NCBI RefSeq assembly: GCF_049747295.1
Contig: NZ_JBMHJM010000001.1
Span: 2,108,001-2,172,000 of the forward strand
Source: Afipia sp049747295
Lineage (GTDB): Bacteria; Pseudomonadota; Alphaproteobacteria; Rhizobiales; Xanthobacteraceae
Direction of reading: 5' to 3'
DNA length: 64,000 bases
The notes beneath the pieces were generated by a model. The model did not search any database and was not told where the DNA came from. It saw only the letters and a program-made list of their open reading frames with translations. A program made the translations under genes and the position numbers. Below, one piece after another: positions 24,420 to 32,557 of the stretch (position 1 is its first letter; each line of letters opens with the position of its first letter).

Positions 24420-24661
24420 GCTCGACGGGTGCGGCGTCACTGAGACAAGTCCATCAGGCAGCCGATAGCTGCTCTCGAGTCGACCCGAGACGACATTGGC
24501 GGCGAAATCGCCCTTCAGCGTGTAGAAACCGCGCAGGACGCGGCACGCAGGTCGACGTCGCGCCTTTGGCCTATGCCGACGAAGCGGCGGCCGCGCCGGC
24601 CACCACGGCTTTAAGGCCTTCGCTTGCGCGCGGCCGCCGGCTTCACGAGCGACAAGCGATT

Positions 24662-26716
24662 TCAGTTTTTCAGCGGCACGCCCTTGGTGGTGAAGCGCTG
24701 CATCTTGCCGCCACCACGGATCGGGCGCCGCGTGCCGGCGGCCTTGCCGGTGCCGGGCGGCTGATGCGCCGGCACCAGTTGGTCCGGGCGTGAGCCGATC
24801 AGATCGGCGCGGCCCATCGCTTTCAACGCCTCGCGCAGCACCGGCCAGTTCTCCGGGTCGTGATAGCGCAGGAACGCCTTGTGCAGCCGGCGCTGTCGCA
24901 GCCCCTTGATCGCCTCGACCTTTTCACTCGCGCCGCGCCGCACGCCGCGCAGCGGATTGACGCCGCTATGATACATCGCGGTGGCCGTCGCCATCGGTGA
25001 GGGCAGGAAGGTCTGCACCTGATCGGCGCGATAGCGATTCTTCTTCAGCCAGAGCGCGAGGTGCATCATGTCCTCGTCTGTCGTGCCCGGATGCGCCGCG
25101 ATGAAATACGGGATCAGAAAGTATTTCTTGCCGGCCTGCTTTGCAGCCGCCTCGAACATCTCCTTGAAGCGGTCGTAGGTGCCGATCCCCGGCTTCATCA
25201 TCTTGTCGAGCGGGCCGCGCTCGGTGTGCTCGGGCGCGATCTTCAGATAGCCGCCGACGTGATGCGTGACGAGCTCCTTGACGTATTCGGGACTCTTCAC
25301 CGCGAGGTCATAGCGCACGCCGGACGCGACCATCACTTTCTTGACGCCTTTCGTCTCGCGCACCTTGCGATAGAGCCGGATCAGATCGTCATGCGAGGTG
25401 TTGAGGTTCGGACAGATGTCGGGAAACACGCAGGACGGCAGTCGGCACGCTGCTTCGATCTTTGGATCCTTGCACGCCATCCGGTACATATTGGCGGTCG
25501 GCCCGCCGATGTCGGAGATCACACCGGTGAAGCCCGGTGTCTTGTCGCGGATCCGCTCGATCTCACGCAGGATCGAGCCCTCCGAGCGGTTCTGGATGAT
25601 GCGGCCCTCGTGTTCGGTGATCGAGCAGAACGTGCAGCCGCCGAAACAGCCGCGCATGATCGTCACCGAGAACTTGATCATGTCCCACGCCGGGATCTTG
25701 GCATCGCCGTAGGACGGATGCGGCGCGCGGGCGTAGGGCAGATCGTAGACCGCGTCCATCTCCTCCGACGTCAGCGGAATCGGCGGCGGGTTCAGCCACA
25801 GATCGCGATCGCCGTGGCGTTGGACCAGCGCGCGCGCATTGCCGGGATTGCTTTCCCGATGCAGCACGCGCGACGCGCGGGCATAGGCCTCGCGATCCTC
25901 TTCAACCTGCTCGCAGGCCGGCAGCCGGATCACCGTGTCGCCGCGCTGGCGGCCGGCGCCCTCATCCGCAGAGTCGAGATCGTCGGCGTGCAGTTCCGTG
26001 TAATTCTCCGGCACGCGGCGAAACAGAGCGACGCCGCGCACGTCGTCGAGTTCGCGTGGCGCCTCGCCGGCAGCGAGGCGATGCGCCACTTCGACAACGG
26101 CGCGCTCGGCATTGCCGTAGAGCAAGAGGTCCGCCTTGGCATCCGCGAGAATCGACCGGCGCACCTTCTCGGACCAGTAGTCATAATGCGCGATGCGGCG
26201 CAGCGATGCCTCGATGCCGCCGAGCACGATCGGAACATCCTTGAACGCTTCACGGCAGCGCTGGGCATAGACGATGGTGCAGCGGTCCGGCCGCTTGCCG
26301 CCTTCGCCGCCGGCCGTATAGGCGTCGTCATGGCGCAGCCGTCTGTCCGCCGTGTAGCGGTTCACCATCGAATCCATGTTGCCGCCGGTGACGCCGAAGA
26401 ACACAAGCGGCTTGCCGAGCGCCTTGAAGGGCTCGGCGGAGTGCCAATCGGGCTGCGCGATGATGCCGACCCGGAACCCTTGGGCTTCGAGCAGCCGTCC
26501 GATGATGGCCATGCCGAAGCTCGGATGATCGACATAGGCGTCGCCAGTCACCAGCACGATGTCGCAGGCATCCCAGCCGAGCGCCGTCATCTCGGCGCGG
26601 CTCATGGGCAGGAACGGCGCCGCCTTGCCGGAAGACGCCCGGGTGGGGGACAACGACATCAAGGGTTTTTCAGCGACAGCGAGTGCATTCGTGGTGGTAT
26701 TCATGGCGCCACGCAT
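24662..26716 (-). CDS. YgiQ-family radical SAM protein
   Basis: 684 residues. Typical YgiQ features: N-terminal 'AEMTALGWDACDIVLVTGDA' and 'YVDHPSFGMAIIGRLLEAQG', the iron-sulfur site 'MRGCFGGCTFCSITEHEG' in the middle, 'PEHTERGPLDKMMKPG' and 'IPYFIAAHPGTTDEDMMHLA', and the C-terminal 'FLPSPMATATAMYHSG'. The substrate of this widespread family is unknown. Starts at 26716 (after AAGGTCCGGGG), 26704 or a TTG at 26740 are all open; I prefer 26716. Single transcription unit. Confidence 0.9.
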   Translation of the reverse strand: MRGAMNTTTNALAVAEKPLMSLSPTRASSGKAAPFLPMSRAEMTALGWDACDIVLVTGDAYVDHPSFGMAIIGRLLEAQGFRVGIIAQPDWHSAEPFKALGKPLVFFGVTGGNMDSMVNRYTADRRLRHDDAYTAGGEGGKRPDRCTIVYAQRCREAFKDVPIVLGGIEASLRRIAHYDYWSEKVRRSILADAKADLLLYGNAERAVVEVAHRLAAGEAPRELDDVRGVALFRRVPENYTELHADDLDSADEGAGRQRGDTVIRLPACEQVEEDREAYARASRVLHRESNPGNARALVQRHGDRDLWLNPPPIPLTSEEMDAVYDLPYARAPHPSYGDAKIPAWDMIKFSVTIMRGCFGGCTFCSITEHEGRIIQNRSEGSILREIERIRDKTPGFTGVISDIGGPTANMYRMACKDPKIEAACRLPSCVFPDICPNLNTSHDDLIRLYRKVRETKGVKKVMVASGVRYDLAVKSPEYVKELVTHHVGGYLKIAPEHTERGPLDKMMKPGIGTYDRFKEMFEAAAKQAGKKYFLIPYFIAAHPGTTDEDMMHLALWLKKNRYRADQVQTFLPSPMATATAMYHSGVNPLRGVRRGASEKVEAIKGLRQRRLHKAFLRYHDPENWPVLREALKAMGRADLIGSRPDQLVPAHQPPGTGKAAGTRRPIRGGGKMQRFTTKGVPLKN

Positions 26717-27064
26717 AAGACCCCGGACCTTTAAATTCAACCAACCGGCGGCGATTTCGACGGCCTGCGACGACGCCCGTGATCAAGAATATTGTCGTAC
26801 TATCTCAACGAGATAAATGTTTGGTGTTTGGGGCTGACCGGTGCACCGCTCGCGCCGTGATCGCCCGAGACGACCTCCAGTGACCGCACCCCCGATTTCC
26901 CACCCTTTTCCGGCGCCCAAGGCTCGGATATCCTGCGGAACCAACCGAAACCGGAAAAAATAGGCCCACCGCATAGCGCCCCTGCGCCAGCTCCCGTTCA
27001 TTTTCGCCGGTTCGCCATTTAGAAGATAAACTTCTCAAAATCACAAAGACTTAAGGGACAAACC
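26717..27064. other. Divergent promoter region of ygiQ and ilvD
   Basis: 348 bp without a supported gene. An inverted repeat ATCTC-AAC-GAGAT is present at about 26802-26814 and could be a regulator site. The ilvD ribosome site AAGGGA ends the stretch. No leader peptide or T-box was found. Confidence 0.45.
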
Positions 27065-28909
27065 ATGCCTGCCTACCGCTCCAGAACGACGACCCATGGC
27101 CGCAACATGGCAGGCGCACGTGGCCTCTGGCGAGCCACCGGCATGAAGAACGAGGACTTCGGCAAGCCGATCATCGCCGTGGTCAACTCCTTCACCCAGT
27201 TCGTTCCCGGTCACGTCCATCTTCAGAATCTCGGCCAGCTCGTCGCGCGCGAAATCGAAAAGGCCGGCGGCGTCGCCAAAGAGTTCAACACCATCGCGGT
27301 CGACGACGGCATCGCCATGGGCCACGACGGCATGCTGTACAGCCTGCCGTCGCGCGAAATCATTGCCGACAGCACGGAGTACATGGTCAACGCGCACTGC
27401 GCGGACGCCATGGTCTGCATCTCGAACTGCGACAAGATCACGCCCGGCATGCTGATGGCAGCTTTGCGCCTCAACATCCCGACCGTCTTCGTGTCCGGCG
27501 GACCGATGGAATCCGGCAAGGTCACTCTCAAGGGCAAGAAGCGCGCGGTCGATCTGATCGACGCCATGGTCGCAGCTGCCGACGATAAAGTCAGCGATGC
27601 CGAAGTCGAAGTGATCGAGCGTTCCGCCTGCCCGACCTGCGGCTCATGCTCCGGCATGTTCACGGCCAACTCCATGAACTGTCTCACCGAAGCGCTCGGC
27701 CTCGCGCTGCCTGGCAACGGCTCGATCCTTGCTACCCATGCCGATCGCAAGGGACTGTTTGTCGAAGCCGGTCACCTGATCGTCGATCTCGCACGCCGCT
27801 ATTACGAGCAGGACGACGAGACCGCATTGCCGCGCAACATCGCGAGCTTCAAGGCGTTTGAAAATGCCATGACCCTCGATATCGCCATGGGCGGATCGAC
27901 CAACACCGTGTTGCATCTGCTGGCCGCGGCCTATGAAGGCAAAATTCCGTTCACCATGCAGGATATCGACCGGCTGTCGCGCCGGGTGCCGGTGCTGTGC
28001 AAAGTGGCACCCTCCGTTGCCGACGTGCACCTTGAAGACGTGCATCGCGCAGGCGGCGTGATGGCGATCCTGGGCGAGCTTGACCGCGCGAACCTCCTCA
28101 ATCGCGGCCTGCCGATGGTCCACAGCAAGACGCTGGATGACGCGTTGGCCCGTTGGGACATCCAGCGCACCAAGAGTGACAGCGTCCGCACGTTCTATAA
28201 AGCCGCGCCGGGCAATGTGCCCACGCAGACGGCCTTCAGTCAGGAGAAGCGGTTCGAAGAACTCGACACCGATCGCACCGCGGGCTGCATCCGCGATTTC
28301 GAGCATGCCTTCTCCAAGGATGGCGGTCTCGCCGTGCTGTTCGGAAATCTGGCGCTCGACGGCTGCATCGTCAAAACCGCAGGTGTCGACGACAGCATCC
28401 TGAAGTTTGAAGGACCGGCCCGCATCTTCGAAAGCCAGGATGCCGCGGTCGAGGGCATCCTCGGCGGTAAGGTCAAGGCCGGCGATGTGGTGGTGGTTCG
28501 CTATGAAGGCCCGCGCGGCGGACCCGGCATGCAGGAAATGCTGTATCCGACCAGCTACCTGAAATCGAAGGGCCTCGGAAAGCAGTGCGCGCTGATCACC
28601 GACGGGCGCTTCTCCGGCGGATCGTCAGGTCTGTCGATCGGCCATATGTCGCCGGAAGCAGCGGAAGGTGGCCTGATCGGCCTCGTTGAAGACGGCGATC
28701 TCATCAAGATCGACATTCCTGCGCGCTCGATCAATCTGCTGGTCGACGACGCCACGCTCGCCAAGCGCCGGGAAGCTATGATCGCGCGCGGGACGGAGGC
28801 TTGGAAGCCAGCGAAGAAGCGGACCCGTAACGTGTCGATGGCGCTCAAGGCCTATGCTGCGCTCACCACCAGCGCCGCCCACGGTGCGGTGCGCGTCGTC
28901 CCCGAATAA
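27065..28909 (+). CDS. ilvD: Dihydroxy-acid dehydratase
   Basis: 614 residues, full length for IlvD (Escherichia coli has 616). Iron-sulfur cysteines lie in 'CISNCDKITPGM' and 'ACPTCGSCSGMFTANSMNCL'. 'DIAMGGSTNTVLHLLAAA', 'VVRYEGPRGGPGMQEML' and 'ALITDGRFSGGSSGLSIGH' are strict family boxes. It dehydrates 2,3-dihydroxy-isovalerate and 2,3-dihydroxy-3-methylvalerate in valine and isoleucine synthesis. No other ilv gene is near. A hairpin follows 15 bp after the stop. Confidence 0.97.
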   Translation: MPAYRSRTTTHGRNMAGARGLWRATGMKNEDFGKPIIAVVNSFTQFVPGHVHLQNLGQLVAREIEKAGGVAKEFNTIAVDDGIAMGHDGMLYSLPSREIIADSTEYMVNAHCADAMVCISNCDKITPGMLMAALRLNIPTVFVSGGPMESGKVTLKGKKRAVDLIDAMVAAADDKVSDAEVEVIERSACPTCGSCSGMFTANSMNCLTEALGLALPGNGSILATHADRKGLFVEAGHLIVDLARRYYEQDDETALPRNIASFKAFENAMTLDIAMGGSTNTVLHLLAAAYEGKIPFTMQDIDRLSRRVPVLCKVAPSVADVHLEDVHRAGGVMAILGELDRANLLNRGLPMVHSKTLDDALARWDIQRTKSDSVRTFYKAAPGNVPTQTAFSQEKRFEELDTDRTAGCIRDFEHAFSKDGGLAVLFGNLALDGCIVKTAGVDDSILKFEGPARIFESQDAAVEGILGGKVKAGDVVVVRYEGPRGGPGMQEMLYPTSYLKSKGLGKQCALITDGRFSGGSSGLSIGHMSPEAAEGGLIGLVEDGDLIKIDIPARSINLLVDDATLAKRREAMIARGTEAWKPAKKRTRNVSMALKAYAALTTSAAHGAVRVVPE

Positions 28910-28923
28910 GGGGCTGTAACTTA

Positions 28924-28953
28924 ACGAGACGGACTCCCTGGAGCCCGTCTCGT
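28924..28953 (+). terminator. Hairpin after ilvD
   Basis: ACGAGACGG (28924-28932) pairs with CCGTCTCGT (28945-28953) across a 12-base loop. No T-run follows, so termination may be weak. Confidence 0.6.
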
Positions 28954-29038
28954 GCGGGTGTGACCCGATTGTGATTTGCGACGTTGAGCTTTTTCCAGCG
29001 AACATCGCGCTTTCCCTCGTCGAGATCGGAGTTTTGAC

Positions 29039-29209
29039 ATGGTCAAAGCAGCGAGCAAGCCGGGACAGAAAACCACCAAGGCTGCGAAGCCTACCGCAAA
29101 GAAGGCTCACGAGGCTCCGTTCCCGCCACCTGAAGAGGAATTCGGCGGCGGTGATTTCGTGTCACCGGTGGAAGCACCGCCCACGGATGATGACAAACCG
29201 CTGGAGTAA
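29039..29209 (+). CDS. Small hypothetical protein, Lys/Ala-rich head and acidic tail
   Basis: 56 residues. GGAG stands eight bases before the ATG. The first 22 residues are basic and Lys/Ala-rich ('TTKAAKPTAKKAHEAP'), like histone H1-type tails; the middle is Pro- and Glu-rich ('FPPPEEEFGGGDFV'); the end is acidic ('APPTDDDKPLE'). Codon use has strong G/C in third positions, unlike the overlapping frames. No domain is recognised; an unstructured DNA- or protein-binding peptide is a guess. It lies alone between ilvD and a convergent ABC transporter gene. Confidence 0.6.
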   Translation: MVKAASKPGQKTTKAAKPTAKKAHEAPFPPPEEEFGGGDFVSPVEAPPTDDDKPLE

Positions 29210-29227
29210 AGCTGCTTAAGGCTGCGA

Positions 29228-31033
29228 TCACAGGCTCGCGGCCGCACCGCGCATCACGGGATGAGGCGGGCTTTGAATTCGGGACACCAGTCTTGCCCCA
29301 CCCGGGCATCTTTCGAGGGTGACTTTGCGGCCGTGAAAGACTTCCAACTCGGCGCGGTGCGCGACACTGACGATGGCCGCATCTCTCATTTCCTGATCGA
29401 GCAATGTCATCATCCGGCTTTGGCTACGCGCGTCGAGCGCCGATGTCGCCTCGTCCAGCACGATGATATCGGGCCGGTGAAGGATGATCCTGGCAAACGC
29501 CAGTCTTTGCTTCTCACCGCCTGACAGGATCTGATCCCACGACGCCTCTTCCGTCACGCGTTTCTCGAGATGCCCCAGACCCACCTTGTTCAGCGCAGCA
29601 CAGATCTGATGCTGCGACCAAGTCTCCACCGCGCCCGGATACGCCACCGCGCGCGCCAGTGAGCCAGATGGGATGTAGGGCTTTTGCGGCAGCAGGAATA
29701 ATCGCCGTCCGGCGCCGAGATCGACGCGGCCGCTCCCCCATGGCCACAATCCCGCGATCGCCCGCACGAGCGTACTTTTGCCAGAGCCGGATTCGCCCGC
29801 CACAAGAATGCGCTGCCCCGGCTCGATGGTCATGCGCGATCGCGCGACCACGGTCGTTCCATCATCCAGCGTCACCGATAGATCGTCGAGGTGCAGCAGC
29901 GCGGGTCCTGCGGCTTGACCGCGCTTGATGCGACGAAGGCCTTCGTCCCGTTCGTCGGACCTGAGCCTGTCGAGCGAGGTCATCAGAACGGCAATGCGCC
30001 GCGCGCTGCCGTTCCAGTCGGCCAGCCGCGGGTAATTGTCCACCAGCCAGCCGAAGGCGCCTTGCACGATGGCAAACGCCGACGCCGCCTGCATCACTTG
30101 GCCCAAGGACATCTCGCCTTCGAGGAATTTCGGGGCGCAGAGCAGAATCGGGACCACCGGGGCCAGCAGGCTCGATCCCTGCGAGACCACCGTGGTCCGC
30201 ATGTGCTGGCCGCACAACAAGGCCCACTTGTTGATCACATTGCCGAATGAGCGCTGGATGTCGGCCCGCTCCTCGGCTTCCCCGCCAAGCAGCGCGATGC
30301 TTTCACCGTTCTCGCGCACCCGCATGAGGGCGTAGCGATACTCCGCTTCAGCCTGATTTTTTTCGATCGACACCGAAACGAAATGCCGGCCGACAACGGC
30401 CATCAGGCTGCTGGCAACGACGGCATACACGACAGCCGCCACGACGAGAAACCCCGGCACAACGACGCTGACATTGAAAATCTGCACGAAGACCGAACCG
30501 CCGATCTTCCAAAGCACAACGATGAACGTCGCGGCCGAGAGACATGCCACCGTGACGCCGGCGAAGAAATCTACCGGCGCGTCGGTGGCGACACGAAGAT
30601 CCTCCGCGATCCGGTATTCCGGATTCTGATGGCGGTCATCGATCAGATTGAGCTGGTAGTAGCGACCGTTCTTGAGCCAACGTCCAACAACGCCACGCGC
30701 GAGCCACCCCCGCCAGTGGCGCTGAATTCCCATTCGGACAAAGACCTGCGTGGTGCTGCACGCCACGCTTGCGGCAACCAGCGGGAAGAAAATCGCCGTC
30801 AGTTGCAGAACGACTGACGCGTCTTTTTTCTCGATGGCATCGAAGATCGACCTGTTCCAGACATTGATGCGATATTGCAAGAAGACGTGCACAACGATCA
30901 GGACGAGCAGTCCGCCTGTAAGCACCCAGGCCAACCGGTCACCTCTGGCACCCCAAAAGCCTCGGGCACTTTTCCAGAAGCGCTTGAGTAAATCGCGATG
31001 TTCGATCCGTGCAGCTCTTGCCATTGAAAGCAT
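29228..31033 (-). CDS. SbmA/BacA-like ABC transporter (fused permease and ATPase)
   Basis: 601 residues. The N-terminal part has six membrane spans and the marks of the SbmA/BacA fold: 'YRINVWNRSIFDAIEKKDAS' and 'NPEYRIAEDLRV'. The C-terminal ATPase has Walker A 'GESGSGKST', signature 'LSGGEKQRLAFARI' and Walker B 'IIVLDEATSALDA'. The architecture is that of YddA, Rv1819c and BclA, which handle peptides, bleomycin or cobalamin; BclA of Bradyrhizobium protects against plant NCR peptides. GGAGG lies eight bases before the ATG. The FkbM gene is upstream on the same strand with an 85-bp gap. Substrate not deducible. Confidence 0.85.
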   Translation of the reverse strand: MLSMARAARIEHRDLLKRFWKSARGFWGARGDRLAWVLTGGLLVLIVVHVFLQYRINVWNRSIFDAIEKKDASVVLQLTAIFFPLVAASVACSTTQVFVRMGIQRHWRGWLARGVVGRWLKNGRYYQLNLIDDRHQNPEYRIAEDLRVATDAPVDFFAGVTVACLSAATFIVVLWKIGGSVFVQIFNVSVVVPGFLVVAAVVYAVVASSLMAVVGRHFVSVSIEKNQAEAEYRYALMRVRENGESIALLGGEAEERADIQRSFGNVINKWALLCGQHMRTTVVSQGSSLLAPVVPILLCAPKFLEGEMSLGQVMQAASAFAIVQGAFGWLVDNYPRLADWNGSARRIAVLMTSLDRLRSDERDEGLRRIKRGQAAGPALLHLDDLSVTLDDGTTVVARSRMTIEPGQRILVAGESGSGKSTLVRAIAGLWPWGSGRVDLGAGRRLFLLPQKPYIPSGSLARAVAYPGAVETWSQHQICAALNKVGLGHLEKRVTEEASWDQILSGGEKQRLAFARIILHRPDIIVLDEATSALDARSQSRMMTLLDQEMRDAAIVSVAHRAELEVFHGRKVTLERCPGGARLVSRIQSPPHPVMRGAAASL

Positions 31034-31118
31034 GAGATCCGCCTCCAGATGATGGACGAGATCGTTTCAACCCGAATGTCGCTTGCAGTTTTACTCGTGC
31101 TGGCCTGCGGCCGCGCAG

Positions 31119-31955
31119 CTATGTCGCAAACAGCCGAGATACCAAGTCACTGTCCTGGGCCGGCACAAACATATAATCGCATTCCGACGCGTTGTCCCAC
31201 GTCCAGATCTTGTTTGGGAATTCGGCCATCTTCACAAGCCCGCGAACAGCACTGCCATCATCGCTCTTTTCAATTTTGAGACAAATGTAGCCCAAACCGC
31301 CGATGAGCGTCATGAGGTCATTCATTCTCGACGCAAACGCGCGCGCATCCGCCCTGCTGTCCCTGTGCAGCACTTCGCAAAGAATCCAGCAACCTTCTTT
31401 GAGTGTTTCCTGCATTCCACGAAGAGTGGAAAGCTCCGCGCCTTCAACATCGATTTTAATGAGAGAAATTTCGCCGATACCAATGCTCTGGCGAATGGCA
31501 TCGAATGTGTAGCAGGCTACAAATTGCACAGCCCACTCGCGATCCGGCCGCAATCCGATTTCAATGCTCGCGGACGAATCGACGATCGAATCCTTCTCAA
31601 GCAATAATTTCCGAATGGCGTTTTCATCGGCGAGGCCCGCCGGAATTACAGAGCAATCCGAGCGACCGTTGACGCGGACAATATCGACAAGCGCGCTGAC
31701 ACAATGATGATTTGGTTCAAATCCGAAATACGAGGCCGTCACTGGAGCCGCGAAGTAATCCATCAATGTCTGGCCGCAATTCGCGCCGACATCCACGAAT
31801 GCACCGGCGCGCATGGCCAACGTCTTCCCAACGATCTGCGTTTTCCAGTCCGGCTTCCACGCAAGCAATTCGTTCGCAATCGGATGATGTGCGGGAACGA
31901 GAATGTCGCCGCGCGACATCTGCAACCTGTGGCATGAGAATAGACTTTCCCGCAT
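31119..31955 (-). CDS. FkbM-family SAM-dependent methyltransferase
   Basis: 278 residues. SAM motif I is 'AFVDVGANCGQTLMDYF', and the FkbM box is 'ISLIKIDVEGAELSTLRGMQ'. 'FGFEPNHHCVSALVDIVRVN' is the acidic motif II region. Members methylate sugars, lipopolysaccharide, polysaccharide or polyketides. The ATG at 31955 with AAGG upstream is chosen; a TTG at 31988 would add 11 residues. Base composition is less GC-rich and codons are less biased than in its neighbours, which suggests later acquisition. Confidence 0.82.
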   Translation of the reverse strand: MRESLFSCHRLQMSRGDILVPAHHPIANELLAWKPDWKTQIVGKTLAMRAGAFVDVGANCGQTLMDYFAAPVTASYFGFEPNHHCVSALVDIVRVNGRSDCSVIPAGLADENAIRKLLLEKDSIVDSSASIEIGLRPDREWAVQFVACYTFDAIRQSIGIGEISLIKIDVEGAELSTLRGMQETLKEGCWILCEVLHRDSRADARAFASRMNDLMTLIGGLGYICLKIEKSDDGSAVRGLVKMAEFPNKIWTWDNASECDYMFVPAQDSDLVSRLFAT

Positions 31956-32557
31956 TCCGATGCCTTGACACCAACGACGCTTCGCCAATATCCTCTTTCA
32001 TCTTAGCAAATTGCTGCTCGTAAGTCTTATAAGTTGTCTGAGCGTTGCCGGCCAGGCGAGTTCGCCGCTGCTATATTTCAATTCTGAGCACTCTCTCGCT
32101 GCCCGTTAAGGGCGCAACAATCAGCCGGCTTTACATTGTTGAATGAGCGGATTTCGGCGCGGCTCGAAGCGTCGATCGTTATCGTTTTCGCAGCTTAGTG
32201 CGTGAAGAGACCTCCGGCGTTTCTTGTTCCGGACAGATCTTGGCGCAGCTCGGGACGGGTCAGCCCCATGACGATGGCCATACACGACGAGGGTTTATTC
32301 GAAACAACATCCCCTTTACGGCGGTGCTCGCCGGCATGACGGATCTCGCTCGTGCCGATTTCGTTTTGCGCGTTTCCGCCAGATTCCATCTTCCGATACT
32401 TGAAGGGGCCGCTGCTCTGACAAAACACAAGCGAAGGAGGTGACCTGCAAGATACCGCAAGCGATCAGCTTGCAATCGCATGGGGAACATTGCTGCGAAC
32501 GAGAGTGCGCCTTGGGGAACGTACGAACACATCAACGTCACCAGAGGAAAGCAAGCC
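31956..32557. other. 600-bp stretch between FkbM and sulfatase genes
   Basis: It holds the promoters of the divergent flanking genes. A plus-strand frame at 32198-32443 of 81 codons has no motif. AAGGAGGTGACC at 32435-32446 is almost a perfect anti-16S ribosome site but has no start codon at a proper distance. No repeat or RNA was recognised. Confidence 0.4.

Noticed and set aside
24425..24432. CGGGTGCG as an attachment-site copy of the tRNA-Arg end
   Set aside because: Eight bases are expected by chance in GC-rich DNA, and no integrase is present.
25061..26734. 557-codon plus-strand frame opposite ygiQ
   Set aside because: Arg/His-rich shadow of a clearly conserved gene.
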